Below are positions 35,810 to 45,831 of a DNA stretch of 64,000 bases, piece after piece (the stretch's first letter is position 1; each line of letters begins with the position of its first letter). Below the pieces are notes generated by a model. That model searched no databases and was not told the origin of the DNA. It worked only from the letters and a program-made list of their open reading frames with translations. The position numbers and the translations under genes were made by a program. Source of the stretch: Oscillospiraceae bacterium (lineage in GTDB: Bacteria > Bacillota > Clostridia > Oscillospirales > Oscillospiraceae); assembly GCA_017516005.1 (NCBI GenBank), contig JAFWDU010000005.1:1-64000 (forward strand), written 5' to 3'.

Positions 35810-36604
35810 TCAGGACCAGGGAATCAGACGTGCGGTGCCGCTCTCCTCCATAGTCAGATCAATGGTTCCCGTTTTTGACGCATCCAGCTGGTGATTGATG
35901 ATTTCGTCCAGATAGCGGATCTTGTAATCCAGCTGATCTGTGCCGCCCAGGCGGATATCAAACCGGTCTGTGTAAACCATCGTCAGATCGAAGGTTCTGG
36001 ACAGGTCAATGGAACGGATTCCTGTCAGAAGCCCGGTTTCACTCAGCGCGGGAAGAATAATCTGAAGCGCATTCTGCTGTTCTTCCGTCTCCAGTTTCAG
36101 CTGCAGACCCGCTTCCGGAGACTTTGCCAGTACGCCCTGGAGTTCCGTAAGTCCGTCCAGATCCACCTGTGTCTCACTGGTCACCGGTTCCGTCAGCTTG
36201 CATGACGCACTCAGAAGCCAGACCTGTCCTTCCTCGGAATGGATCCATGCGACACTGTCGCATTCCACGACTTCAATCAGGACGGTATCGGGCATGCGCC
36301 GGGAGATCCGCGCCTCATCCACGTAGGGAAGCCTGGTCGTAATATTCACCATGGCAGCATCCCGGTTGATTGCCATCAGATTCTCCCCGATTTCAAGGCC
36401 GGACGCTTCCACAATGGTCTGGGCAGGATAACGCTCATTGCCGACTACGGTGATATGATGCACCTTGAAGAAAATGATCACTCCCGCAACAACGGCAAGC
36501 GCAGCTGCAATGACGGTAATCAGCTTAGCGATCATGCTGCTGCGGTATCGTTTTGGTTTCGCGCTGCGTTTTGTCTGCTTTCTTGTCTGTTTCTTTGCTG
36601 CCAT
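35810..36604 (-). CDS. ftsQ: cell division protein FtsQ/DivIB
   Basis: Bitopic division protein of 264 residues: a basic cytoplasmic N-terminus of about 25, one membrane span (about 28-50), then a POTRA domain beginning 'VHHITVVGNERYPAQTIVEASGLEIGENLMAI' and the FtsQ beta domain. It links FtsL and the PBP in the divisome. ATG at 36604 follows GGGAGGG; an in-frame ATG at 36622 lacks an SD. Last gene of the main dcw run. Confidence 0.92.
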   Translation of the reverse strand: MAAKKQTRKQTKRSAKPKRYRSSMIAKLITVIAAALAVVAGVIIFFKVHHITVVGNERYPAQTIVEASGLEIGENLMAINRDAAMVNITTRLPYVDEARISRRMPDTVLIEVVECDSVAWIHSEEGQVWLLSASCKLTEPVTSETQVDLDGLTELQGVLAKSPEAGLQLKLETEEQQNALQIILPALSETGLLTGIRSIDLSRTFDLTMVYTDRFDIRLGGTDQLDYKIRYLDEIINHQLDASKTGTIDLTMEESGTARLIPWS

Positions 36605-36645
36605 CGGCTTCCCTCCCCTCATATATGATTCTGTGCTCCGACAGC

Positions 36646-37773
36646 TTATCCGTCCCTGCGGATCAGATCTTCCAGAACGCCGATGATTTTTTCCGTTGCG
36701 TCCGGAACCGCCATGGCATGCTGCTGCACCGCCATTTTTGCCCGCCGCTCCGGATTCTCCAGGAGTTGTCTGGTCTGTTCATAGAGCACCTGCCCGTCGC
36801 ATTCGGCCTCCCGAATGACAACCGCGGCTCCTCTGCCTTCCAGGATTCTCGCATTCTTTTCCTGGTGATTGTCCGTCACGTTGGGGCTGGGAACCAGGAT
36901 CGCGGGAGTCGCTGAGGCAGTCAGTTCCGAAATGGTTGATGCGCCTGCTCTGCAGATAATCACATCTGCGGCGGCCATCAGGGAAGGCATATCATAAATA
37001 TACTCCCTCATGTCAAGGTGCGGATTTGCCGCCAGATCCACGCCGTGCTCTCTGACATATTCCGGCATCCAGCGCCAGCCGTAGGATCCCGTGGCATGAA
37101 TATGATAGAAAGCTTTTTCCCTGCACTCGATCGCCATCATGTCGGCGATTTTTTTGTTCATCTCCCGGGCGCCCAGGGATCCCCAGTAGGACACCACCAG
37201 CGGCATGTCGGTCATGCCGAGCTTCTGTTTTGCCTCCTGCGGGTCGGTGCTGAGGAACTCCTCCCGTACGGGCGTGCCCGTTACCGTCACCCGTTCCGGG
37301 TTCTGGTACTGACTTCGGCACTCCTCAAACGGGACCAGAATCCGGCTCACATTTTTCGCAACCAGTCTGGTCGCAAGGCCCGGCACCGCGTTGGACTCAT
37401 GTACCGCCGTAGGTATTCCCCGGCGGATACCCTGGCGCAGCGCGGGATAACTTGCATATCCGCCTGTGCCCAGGATGACATCCGGCTGAAAATCCCGGAT
37501 GATCTGATCCGCTTTCCGCAGAGAGGCTGCGATGTGCCAGCTTGTCACAAGATTGTGCCAGATTGCGGCGGGGGTCAGTTTTCGCTGAAAATTGGAGATT
37601 TTCACGCAGCGCAGCTCATAGCCGGCTTTGGGGACCAGGGTCCGTTCCATGCCGTCATCCGCGCCCATGAACAGGATCTGCGTGTCCGGGTCCATCCGTT
37701 TCAGTGTATCTGCTACTGCAATGGCGGGATTAATATGACCGCCCGTGCCGCCGCAGGTCAGTATGATGCGCAT
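36646..37773 (-). CDS. murG: UDP-GlcNAc:undecaprenyl-PP-MurNAc-pentapeptide GlcNAc transferase
   Basis: Makes lipid II at the cytoplasmic membrane face. At 375 residues it has the normal length. It opens 'IILTCGGTGGHINPAIAVAD' and contains 'GTGGYASYPAL', 'VHESNAVPGL' and 'ICRAGASTISELTASATPAILVPSP' (UDP-GlcNAc site). It follows ftsW by 12 bp and precedes ftsQ by about 40 bp. Confidence 0.96.
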   Translation of the reverse strand: MRIILTCGGTGGHINPAIAVADTLKRMDPDTQILFMGADDGMERTLVPKAGYELRCVKISNFQRKLTPAAIWHNLVTSWHIAASLRKADQIIRDFQPDVILGTGGYASYPALRQGIRRGIPTAVHESNAVPGLATRLVAKNVSRILVPFEECRSQYQNPERVTVTGTPVREEFLSTDPQEAKQKLGMTDMPLVVSYWGSLGAREMNKKIADMMAIECREKAFYHIHATGSYGWRWMPEYVREHGVDLAANPHLDMREYIYDMPSLMAAADVIICRAGASTISELTASATPAILVPSPNVTDNHQEKNARILEGRGAAVVIREAECDGQVLYEQTRQLLENPERRAKMAVQQHAMAVPDATEKIIGVLEDLIRRDG

Positions 37774-37785
37774 TCAACCGCCTCC

Positions 37786-38940
37786 TCAGATCATCAGGGA
37801 CGTTCCGTTCTTCCGGGAAACCTGAAGCACGACACCCATCTCGAAGAGGTTCAGCATCAGAGCCGTGCCGCCCTGGGAGAAGAACGGCAGTGAAATGCCG
37901 GTGGGCGGCAGGAAACCTGTCACAACGCCGATGTTGAAGAATACCTGAAGCGCCATCAGCGTAATCAGGCCGGCGATCATCAGTGCGCCGAAGCGGTCTC
38001 TTGCATGCATGGCAAGCCAGAATCCGCGGATAATCAGAAGAACAAATAGAAGGATTACCAGCATGGCACCCACATATCCCAGTTCCTCGCACAGGATGGA
38101 GAAAACATAGTCGTTGGATTCTTCCGGCAGGTACAGATACTTCTGCCGGCTTCTTCCCAGGCCCAGGCCGAAGAAGCCGCCCGAGCCGATGGCGTACAGG
38201 GACTGAATGGCCTGATATCCGTTATCGGACGCGTCCTGGAAAGGATCCTGCCAGTAGGTGATGCGCTGCATGGCGTAGGGGTTGACTTTGAGATAGATCA
38301 GAAGAAACAGTCCGGCTGCCGCGGCACCGATCAGGAACCAGCGCAGCTGGGTTCCGCCGTAGAACATCATCAGTGCGCCAACAGCGCCGATGATGATAAT
38401 GCCCGACAGATGCGGTTCCAGCGCAAGCAGCGCAACGATGCCGCCCAGAATTGCGGCAAAGGGAACCACGCCGTACCGGAATGTTTTCATTTTCTCCTTA
38501 TACGAGGAAATCATGGTTGCGAAGACAACAATGATGGCAAACTTCGCAATTTCGGAAGGCTGGAAAGAAATGCCGAACAGTTCGAACCAGCGTGTGGAGC
38601 CGTTGATGGTCTTACCTGCGATCAGAACCAGCAGAAGGAAGAGAATGGAGACCGCCAGAATCGGAAACGCAACCGACCGCCAGAGGTGATAGTCGAAGCG
38701 GGTGATCACCAGCATGACAACAATGCCACCGACTGCGAAAATCGCCTGCCGGACAAAGAAATAGGTGGAGTTCTGCTTGTCTGCATACGCGCGGGCATAG
38801 CTCGCGGAAAACATGATGACCAGGCCGATGGCCGTCAGCAGAAGCGTGAGCACCAGGAACGGCACATCCAACACGCCGGACGATACCTCCTGCACCGGTT
38901 CCTGCCTTGCGGCAGATCCGTTCTGACGTTCCAGATCCAT
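37786..38940 (-). CDS. ftsW: lipid II polymerase FtsW (SEDS family)
   Basis: The 384-residue polytopic protein has about ten membrane helices. Family marks are 'FSASYARAYADKQNSTYFFVRQ', 'INGSTRWFELFGISFQPSEIAKFAIIVV', 'RSRQKYLYLPEESNDYVFSILCEELGYVGA' and 'TGISLPFFSQGGTALMLN'. It works with the PASTA-domain PBP encoded upstream. In Firmicutes this position is ftsW or spoVE; the sequence alone does not separate them. Confidence 0.94.
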   Translation of the reverse strand: MDLERQNGSAARQEPVQEVSSGVLDVPFLVLTLLLTAIGLVIMFSASYARAYADKQNSTYFFVRQAIFAVGGIVVMLVITRFDYHLWRSVAFPILAVSILFLLLVLIAGKTINGSTRWFELFGISFQPSEIAKFAIIVVFATMISSYKEKMKTFRYGVVPFAAILGGIVALLALEPHLSGIIIIGAVGALMMFYGGTQLRWFLIGAAAAGLFLLIYLKVNPYAMQRITYWQDPFQDASDNGYQAIQSLYAIGSGGFFGLGLGRSRQKYLYLPEESNDYVFSILCEELGYVGAMLVILLFVLLIIRGFWLAMHARDRFGALMIAGLITLMALQVFFNIGVVTGFLPPTGISLPFFSQGGTALMLNLFEMGVVLQVSRKNGTSLMI

Positions 38941-38970
38941 GGCTGCTTCACCTCTCCTCTTTCTTTAAGA

Positions 38971-39939
38971 TCAGTTGATTCCGAAATATCCCAGGATGCA
39001 GGCTGCAACCGTGATTGCCGTAAAGACACAGAAGATCTTCACTTCGCTCCAGCCCTTCATCTCGTAATGATGATGGATGGGCGTCATACGGAAGATCCGC
39101 TTGCCATGGGTCAGTTTGAAATAGCCGACCTGGAGAATCACGGATACAGTCTCAATGATATAAATAATGCCCACAACAATGAGAATCAGGGGCATATTCA
39201 GTGCAAATGCAATGGCGCAGACTGCCGCGCCCAGACTCAGAGAACCGGTGTCTCCCATGAAAACCTTTGCCGGATGGAAATTATAGCACAGGAATCCGGC
39301 GAGTCCCCCCGCCATAGCGGCGGGAAACAGCCCCAGACCGGCTTTCTTCTGAAGGAGAGCTGCAACGATGAAAAAGATCATCACTGGGATGGACACGCCT
39401 GCAGCCAGTCCGTCGATGCCGTCCGTAAGATTGACCGCGTTGACGCAGCCCACCATAACAAACATGGCAAACAGGAAATAGACAATCCAGTTGATCCGGA
39501 CCGTAACCTTCCAGAAGGGAATAAAGAGCTCATTGGACAGAGATCCGTTCCAGCGCAGCAGCGCCAGGAAAATACCGGACGCCGCGAGCTGAAGCAGCAG
39601 CTTCTGAAGGGCGGTGAGGCCTAAATTCCTGTGGTATTTCACTTTCATGAAATCATCCAGGAAACCGATCAGGGCAAAGACCAGGGTAAACAGGGCAAGA
39701 AACAGGCTGGTGAAATCGCCCTGACGCATCTCCGGAATGGCGAACAGCAGGCTGACCAGCATGCCCGCCAGGAACATCAGGCCGCCCATGGTCGGCGTTC
39801 CGGATTTGGACGCATGCCAGGCAGGTCCGATCTCACGGATTGACTGCCCCGCCTTCAGGGCGCGGAGCATGGGCAGCAGGAAATGGCCCACAGTAAAGCT
39901 GACAGCCGCAGCGGCCAGCAGACACAGTACAATACGCAT
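38971..39939 (-). CDS. mraY: phospho-N-acetylmuramoyl-pentapeptide transferase
   Basis: Makes lipid I. The 322-residue polytopic protein has the MraY motifs 'SKSGTPTMGG', FLDDFMKVKYHRN, NAVNLTDGIDGLA, FMGDTGSLSLG and MTPIHHHYE. All acidic residues expected for Mg binding are present. It lies between murF and ftsW; murD, which is normally next to it, is not here. Confidence 0.96.
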   Translation of the reverse strand: MRIVLCLLAAAAVSFTVGHFLLPMLRALKAGQSIREIGPAWHASKSGTPTMGGLMFLAGMLVSLLFAIPEMRQGDFTSLFLALFTLVFALIGFLDDFMKVKYHRNLGLTALQKLLLQLAASGIFLALLRWNGSLSNELFIPFWKVTVRINWIVYFLFAMFVMVGCVNAVNLTDGIDGLAAGVSIPVMIFFIVAALLQKKAGLGLFPAAMAGGLAGFLCYNFHPAKVFMGDTGSLSLGAAVCAIAFALNMPLILIVVGIIYIIETVSVILQVGYFKLTHGKRIFRMTPIHHHYEMKGWSEVKIFCVFTAITVAACILGYFGIN

Positions 39940-39951
39940 GATAATCCTCCC

Positions 39952-41334
39952 TTACAGGGGCTCCGGCTGCAGTTCCAGGAACAGCTCCAGCGCTTTTTCC
40001 ATTCTCATGCCGCGGCTTCCCTTGAACAGGAGCACATCCCCGGGCCGTGCACGGGATACCAGGGCGTTGACCATCTCTTCCTGGGTGTCGAAACTCATTG
40101 CCTGGGTGTTTTTCATGCCGCCGGTCATGGCGCCGGAGATAACCCGCTCCGCATTGGGCCCGTAGGCGAGAATCATATCCGTCTTGTTTGCGGCGATACG
40201 GCCGATCCGGTAATGCTCTGCCGCCGCGCGGTCGCCCAGTTCCAGCATATCACCCAGAACCGCAATTCTGCGGCCTCTCACCTTCTTATCCCCAAGGACG
40301 AGGATCGCGGCTTCCATGGACTCCGGACCCGCATTATAGCAGTCGTCGATGATGGTGTAGCCCTTTGCCTCGTAGGTTTTCTGCCGCATATCCGTATTCT
40401 GGAAGCGGGAGAGCGCAGTCTGAATATTCGCCGGGAGCACATTGCAGCACACCGCCACTGCCGCAGCCGCGGTTGCATTCTGAGAGGAGTGACGGCCTTC
40501 CATGGGCACATAGACATCAAAGCGCTGTCCCAGGCCCTCAATGGTGAAGCGAATGCCGCCCTCCGGTGTTTCCAGATTCCTCGCATGGATATCACATTTT
40601 TCGTTTTCAATGCCGAAATAGATAATCCGGTCTGCCTGAATGTTGTGCAGTCCCCAGAGCAACGGCTCATCTCCGTTGAATACGGCCGTACCGCCCGGAC
40701 GGAGCCCCTCGAGGATCTCCAGCTTTGCCTGGAGAATGCCTTCTCTGGATCCAAGGTGCTCAATATGCATGGATCCGATATTGGTAATGACGACCAAGTC
40801 GGGCTTTGCCACCGCCGTGAGCTCCCGCATCTCCCCAAAATGGTTCATGCCCAGCTCCAGAACCAGATATTCCGTATCTGCCGGCGTATCCAGAAGCGTC
40901 TGGCTGAGACCGATGCGGTTGTTGTGGTTCTCCCTTGTCTTCCAGACCCGGTATGTCGTCGCCAGAATTGCCGCAATCATTTCCTTGGTAGTGGTCTTTC
41001 CGACGGAGCCGGTAATCGCCACAACGCGCGCCTTCAGGGAATCCCGATAGGCGCTGGAGATGTCCAGCATTGCCTTCATGGTATCCTCCACGCGGATTGC
41101 GGGAATCTCCGGAGAGAGGTCCCTGGCTGTCAGGACAGCGGCAGCTCCGGCCTGAATCGCGGCCTCGATATAATCATGTCCGTCAAACCGGTCTCCCTGC
41201 AGCGGGATAAACAGCTGACCAGCCTGTATGGTTCGGGTATCTGTACTGACACCGCGGATGGAAACTTCCGCATATTCCGGCGCTACGGTACCGCCGCACC
41301 AGCCGGCAATTACGGAGAGAGTCGTGCAGATCAT
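39952..41334 (-). CDS. murF: UDP-N-acetylmuramoyl-tripeptide--D-alanyl-D-alanine ligase
   Basis: Adds D-Ala-D-Ala to the UDP-MurNAc tripeptide. The 460-residue protein has the three Mur ligase domains, with the ATP-binding loop VAITGSVGKTTTKEM near residues 105-119 and 'TRENHNNRIGLSQTLL' and 'IDDCYNAGPESMEAAI'. Its start overlaps the murE stop by 4 bp. Confidence 0.96.
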   Translation of the reverse strand: MICTTLSVIAGWCGGTVAPEYAEVSIRGVSTDTRTIQAGQLFIPLQGDRFDGHDYIEAAIQAGAAAVLTARDLSPEIPAIRVEDTMKAMLDISSAYRDSLKARVVAITGSVGKTTTKEMIAAILATTYRVWKTRENHNNRIGLSQTLLDTPADTEYLVLELGMNHFGEMRELTAVAKPDLVVITNIGSMHIEHLGSREGILQAKLEILEGLRPGGTAVFNGDEPLLWGLHNIQADRIIYFGIENEKCDIHARNLETPEGGIRFTIEGLGQRFDVYVPMEGRHSSQNATAAAAVAVCCNVLPANIQTALSRFQNTDMRQKTYEAKGYTIIDDCYNAGPESMEAAILVLGDKKVRGRRIAVLGDMLELGDRAAAEHYRIGRIAANKTDMILAYGPNAERVISGAMTGGMKNTQAMSFDTQEEMVNALVSRARPGDVLLFKGSRGMRMEKALELFLELQPEPL

Positions 41335-42800
41335 TCCATCGTCTCCTTGTTCTTCATCTGCTCCAGATGGGCGGCAACCTCTTCCCGCTCATCCAGATGC
41401 GTCTTCTCATGGCCCAGAATCTGATAGGTCTCGTGGCCTTTTCCGGCCAGAACGATGACATCGTCCGGCAAAGCGTGATCCATGACCCAGGCGATTGCCT
41501 CCCGTCTGTTTTCAATCACAGTGTAAGGAGTCTTTGTATCTTTCATGCCTTCCAGAATCTGGCGGATGATTTCACCGGGTTCCTCCGTACGGGGGTTGTC
41601 TGACGTCACCACCACGTAATCTGCGATCTGTGCCGCGATTGCGCCCATGATGGGCCGCTTGATGGGATCCCGGTCTCCGCCGCAGCCGAACAGCACAACT
41701 GTTCTGCCCTTTGCAAAGCCCTTGACGCAGCGAAGCACATTTTCCAGGCCGTCTGGGGTGTGGGCATAATCAATGAGAATTGTGAAGTCGCATCCGGGCG
41801 TGGGCACAACTTCCGCTCTTCCCTTGACGCCTTTGGCGTTGTGCAGTGCCGCCGCCGCCTGGTGCAGATCGATGCCCAGTGCCATCACCGTCATGACCGC
41901 CGAAAGCGCGTTGTAGACGCTGAACTGTCCGGGGATGCCCAGTTCCAGGCGGCAGATATCGTTTCCGATCACTGCCTCCATTTCCACTTTGCTGGATTTC
42001 AGGCGGATATTCTTTGCCACCAGATCTGCGCGGTCGTCGAGGGTGGAATAGGTATAGACGGTTCCCGCAGCATGATCTCTCATCTTGGTCCAGGCGGGAT
42101 CATCCCGGTTCAGTATGCTGACCGGGCATCTTGCAAAGAGTTCCGCCTTCGCGTCTCCATAGGCCTCCATGGTCTTGTGGAAATCCAGATGATCCTCTGT
42201 CAGATTGGTAAATACGCCGACGGCAAAATCAACGCCGTCCACTCTCCCGAGGGAGAGCGCGTGGGAGGAGACCTCCATGACCGCATAGCCGCAGCCGGCA
42301 TCCGCCATGCTGCGGAACAGTTTCTGAAGCTCATAGCTTTCCGGCGTTGTGCGCTCTGTCTCCAGCACCTGGTCTCCGATCATATTCTGAATGGTTCCGA
42401 TAAGTCCGACTCTGGTATTCTCCGTCTGTTCCAGAATGGATTTGATCAGGTAGGTCACCGTGGTTTTTCCGTTGGTGCCCGTAACGCCGATCACCTTCAG
42501 TTCTCCCGTGGGATGTCCGAACCAGGTATCTGACAGGTATGCCAGAGCGCTTCTGGCATTCTCCACCAGGATATACGGCACGTCTGTTTCCGGGACCCGC
42601 TCGCAGACCACAGCGGCAGCGCCGGCCGCAACAGCGGCAGGAATAAAGGCCATGCCATCCGCCGCAAAGCCGGAAATCGCAACGAAAAGACAGCCTGGTT
42701 TGGCCTTCCTCGAATCGTAACAAACGGCGCTGATCTCCAGATCTAACGGAGCATGGACCTGGGTCGGATTCACATTTACAAGAAGCTGCTTTAACTGCAC
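41331..42800 (-). CDS. murE: UDP-MurNAc-tripeptide synthetase, meso-DAP type
   Basis: Adds the third amino acid to UDP-MurNAc-dipeptide. The 489-residue protein has the P-loop VTGTNGKTT (residues 107-115) and the third-residue recognition motif DNPR at 401-404. DNPR is known for meso-diaminopimelate ligases (Lys ligases differ), so the wall is predicted to be mDAP-type. GTG at 42800 has GGGGAGAG at good distance. The ATG at 42842 overlaps the PBP stop and adds 14 residues that do not look conserved. Confidence 0.95.
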   Translation of the reverse strand: MQLKQLLVNVNPTQVHAPLDLEISAVCYDSRKAKPGCLFVAISGFAADGMAFIPAAVAAGAAAVVCERVPETDVPYILVENARSALAYLSDTWFGHPTGELKVIGVTGTNGKTTVTYLIKSILEQTENTRVGLIGTIQNMIGDQVLETERTTPESYELQKLFRSMADAGCGYAVMEVSSHALSLGRVDGVDFAVGVFTNLTEDHLDFHKTMEAYGDAKAELFARCPVSILNRDDPAWTKMRDHAAGTVYTYSTLDDRADLVAKNIRLKSSKVEMEAVIGNDICRLELGIPGQFSVYNALSAVMTVMALGIDLHQAAAALHNAKGVKGRAEVVPTPGCDFTILIDYAHTPDGLENVLRCVKGFAKGRTVVLFGCGGDRDPIKRPIMGAIAAQIADYVVVTSDNPRTEEPGEIIRQILEGMKDTKTPYTVIENRREAIAWVMDHALPDDVIVLAGKGHETYQILGHEKTHLDEREEVAAHLEQMKNKETME

Positions 42801-42841
42801 GGCTGTCTCTCCCCTTTCCTGTATTTTCCTTTCCAGCTGCA

Positions 42842-45187
42842 TCAGTCAAGTGCGCTGGAATCTGTAAATTTCACTGTGATGGTCGTGCCCCTGGCGACTT
42901 CCGTTCCGGGCTCGATATCCTGACTGGAAACACTGACGCTGCCGCTCGAACTGGTGGTGCCGCGGCTCTGCAGATACAGTCCTGCATAGGCTGCCCTGGC
43001 TTTCGCCTGTTCCACGGTCAGGCCGTGGAAATCCGGTACGGCAATATTGCCGGTGGGCACGTCCGCATCCATATAGAGCGAAACCTCGGAGTTTCCAGGC
43101 ACCGGACTGCCGGCCGCCGGGATCTGGCCCGTAACCTTTTCGCCGCCGCCGATAACCCGGTAGGTCAGATTTTTCTCTGCAAGGATTTCCGAAGCATCCT
43201 TCAGATTCATTCCCTTGCAGTTTGGCATGGTAAAGTTGATGAGCCCGATTTCATCTTCCGTATAGTTCGGATTCAGTCCCAGGTACGGAAGCACATCCAT
43301 GAAGATGTCACCCACAGTCGGCGCAGCCATGACGCCGCCGGAGATGTACTGGCCCGGGCCGGGGGTATCCAGTGCGACCAGGCAGATATACTTCGCCTCG
43401 TCATTTTCATCGAAGGCAATGCCGGCAAAGGATACGATCTTGTCGTCCACCCGTCCGCCCCACTCGTTGAATTCATCGATTTTTTCGGAAGTGCCAGTTT
43501 TACCGCCGATGGTATATCCGACCACCTTTGCGTTTTTGCCGGTACCTTCCTCCACCACGGAAATAATCAGGTTTCGCATGATGGCTGATGTTTCCTTGCT
43601 GATCACCTGGCGCACGTAGGAAGGCTGGATATCCTCCACGACGTTGCCGTTCTGATCCATGACGCGGGATACCACGTGAGGCTCCATCAGGTATCCGCCG
43701 TTGACAATGGCGGAAATGGCTCGAACCAGCTGAATCGGCGTGACTTTGAAGGTCTGTCCGAACGAAGCCGAAGTCAGGGAGGAATAGCCGTAGGATTCAT
43801 ATTCCGTCAGATAGGATTTGTCGAAGAAAACGCCTGCGGCTTCACCTGGAAGATCAATTCCGGTCATCTCGGTCAGGCCGAAGCTGAGCGCATATTTGTA
43901 GAATTTTTCGCCTCCGAGACGGATACCGATATCCGCAAAAGCAATGTTGCAGGAATTCTGAAGAGCCTGCGCGGTTGTCTCCAGGCCGTGTCCGACGTGA
44001 TTCCAGCATTCCAGAGGATCCTCGCGGCCCCAGATCTCCGCAGTGCCGCCGCAGAAGAAGGTATCGTTGAGAGTGATGACTCCCTCCTCCAGCGCAGCTG
44101 CCAGCGTTACGGTTTTAAATGTGGAACCTGGTTCATAGCCGTCTGAAATGCAGCGGTTGCGCCACTGTGCCAGACGTGCTGCCACAACGGCGGCCTCATA
44201 TTCCTTTTTCGCCGCTTCATATTCCAGCGAGCTGTGATCCAGGCGCTCCATTTCGTCATACTGTTTCTGCAGTTCTTCGGAAGCAGTCTCCTCGTAGATC
44301 TCGAGGAAATTGTTGGGATCGAAATTCCCGTAATTCGCCATGGCGAGCACTTCGCCGGAATTGACATCCATGATGATGCCGAATGCACCGTGAAGCACGC
44401 GGTACTGCTCGATCGCAGTCTCAATGTGCTTCTGCAGATAATACTGCACCGTGCTGTCCAGCGTAGTCACCAGGCTGTAGCCGTCGCTCGCCTCATAGGT
44501 CTTTTCATAGGTATAAAGCATCTCCGAGCCGTAGTTGCCCTTTGTGGTGATGACCTTTCCGGTGGTTCCCTCCAGATAGTCATCATAGTATGCCTCTATG
44601 CCCTCCGCGCCCACATTGTCCGAGCGGACGAAGCCGACAGTCTGCGCCATCAGAGCCCCATTGGGATAATAGCGCTGGGTATCTTCCTCAAAATGGATTC
44701 CGGTAACTTTCTTCTCACTGATGAATTCCCGCACCTCGGCCGCTTCATCCGCCTCCACCTTGCGCGCAATGATCTTATAGCGCATGTTGGTTTCCGCCGC
44801 CTGTGCGCGTACAAATTCCTCGCTGACGCCGAGGATCTCGCTCAAGCCTCTGGCGATGACGCCCACATCCTGCTTCTCCTGGTCGATCTCGTAAGGATCC
44901 AGAAAGACCGTTTCCACCATGGCGGAGGTTGCCAGTACATTCATATTGCGGTCGTAGATGCTTCCGCGGCTCGCGCTGACCGACTGGGAGCGGGTCTGGC
45001 TGTCTATGGCCATGCCGGAATACTTGTCATGATCCCGCACCATAATCTGATACAGCCGGACGCTCAGGGGGATAAAGATCAGAACGCCGAGTGCCACCAT
45101 AGCGACCAAAATCCGCACGATCACCGTGCGGTTTGCCTCCTGCGTCTGCCGGATTTCTTTTTTTGTGCGCTGTCTTTTCGCTTTCAT
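42842..45187 (-). CDS. class B penicillin-binding protein with PASTA domains (FtsI/SpoVD type)
   Basis: Transpeptidase of 781 residues: a basic cytoplasmic N-terminus, one span (about 24-46), a dimerisation domain, the transpeptidase domain, then two PASTA repeats (about 640-775). The active-site triad is complete: STFK (Ser355, Lys358), SCN and KTG. Partner of FtsW in septal wall synthesis. In Firmicutes this position holds pbpB or spoVD; the two cannot be separated here. ATG at 45187 follows CTGGAGAG; the frame start at 45208 has no SD. Confidence 0.94.
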   Translation of the reverse strand: MKAKRQRTKKEIRQTQEANRTVIVRILVAMVALGVLIFIPLSVRLYQIMVRDHDKYSGMAIDSQTRSQSVSASRGSIYDRNMNVLATSAMVETVFLDPYEIDQEKQDVGVIARGLSEILGVSEEFVRAQAAETNMRYKIIARKVEADEAAEVREFISEKKVTGIHFEEDTQRYYPNGALMAQTVGFVRSDNVGAEGIEAYYDDYLEGTTGKVITTKGNYGSEMLYTYEKTYEASDGYSLVTTLDSTVQYYLQKHIETAIEQYRVLHGAFGIIMDVNSGEVLAMANYGNFDPNNFLEIYEETASEELQKQYDEMERLDHSSLEYEAAKKEYEAAVVAARLAQWRNRCISDGYEPGSTFKTVTLAAALEEGVITLNDTFFCGGTAEIWGREDPLECWNHVGHGLETTAQALQNSCNIAFADIGIRLGGEKFYKYALSFGLTEMTGIDLPGEAAGVFFDKSYLTEYESYGYSSLTSASFGQTFKVTPIQLVRAISAIVNGGYLMEPHVVSRVMDQNGNVVEDIQPSYVRQVISKETSAIMRNLIISVVEEGTGKNAKVVGYTIGGKTGTSEKIDEFNEWGGRVDDKIVSFAGIAFDENDEAKYICLVALDTPGPGQYISGGVMAAPTVGDIFMDVLPYLGLNPNYTEDEIGLINFTMPNCKGMNLKDASEILAEKNLTYRVIGGGEKVTGQIPAAGSPVPGNSEVSLYMDADVPTGNIAVPDFHGLTVEQAKARAAYAGLYLQSRGTTSSSGSVSVSSQDIEPGTEVARGTTITVKFTDSSALD

Positions 45188-45274
45188 ACTCTCTCCAGAA
45201 ACAGGCAATCATACCGAAAGACGGGCGGTGATGAGATCACCGCCCAATCCGTTCCAGCAATGATTGATTTCCCG

Positions 45275-45811
45275 TCACGACAGGTATTCCTTGAGTTCCC
45301 TGACGGAACTGACTATACTCTCGATTGCTCTGCCGATAAAGCCTTTTTCTTTCTGTGCCGTAATCACGACGCCCTTATCTGTTGCATGGGAAAGATTCAC
45401 ATATACAATCTGCTCCGGCAGCACCTTCTGCATGCCGAGCTCGTTGATTGCCATATCCTCGATATAGGACAGATCCACGGAACCCTCGTACTGTTTTGCC
45501 AGAATTGCGTTCTGGGCTTTCATGTCCGCCAGTTCATCCGCCAGCCTGGCATTTTCCGTTGTTGCCTCATACAGGCGCACATAGCCGAAAATGACAAGGA
45601 TCAGCATGGAGAGCACAGCGAAGAAGCCGAGGACGGCAGTCGGTGCGATTCCCACGTGAATGCGTTCCCTGGTGCCCTGCTTCTTGCCCTGTTTCCGCTC
45701 AACCCGCTCTTCCGGAAGTTCTACCGGAACTCTGCCGGGCTGCGCGTTGAGATAGGCGTAATCCACCGCAGCGGCGCCGCTGTATTCAATTCTTGACAGA
45801 TCGTCGCGCAC
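45275..45811 (-). CDS. ftsL: FtsL-like cell division protein
   Basis: The 178-residue protein has a long charged N-terminus (about 48), one membrane span (about 55-77) and a coiled-coil segment 'ENARLADELADMKAQNAILAKQYE', then a short tail with 'IEDMAINELGMQK', typical of FtsL/DivIC. Sequence is poorly conserved in this family; position between rsmH and the PBP supports the call. GTG start with GAAGGAAAG upstream. The tail of about 35 residues after the ELGM motif is longer than usual. Confidence 0.82.
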   Translation of the reverse strand: MRDDLSRIEYSGAAAVDYAYLNAQPGRVPVELPEERVERKQGKKQGTRERIHVGIAPTAVLGFFAVLSMLILVIFGYVRLYEATTENARLADELADMKAQNAILAKQYEGSVDLSYIEDMAINELGMQKVLPEQIVYVNLSHATDKGVVITAQKEKGFIGRAIESIVSSVRELKEYLS

Positions 45812-45831
45812 TGCTCTTTCCTTCTCTCTTC

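Noticed and set aside
44234-45796. 520-residue plus-strand frame opposite the PBP and ftsL
   Set aside because: Shadow of the PBP coding region with no domain or SD.
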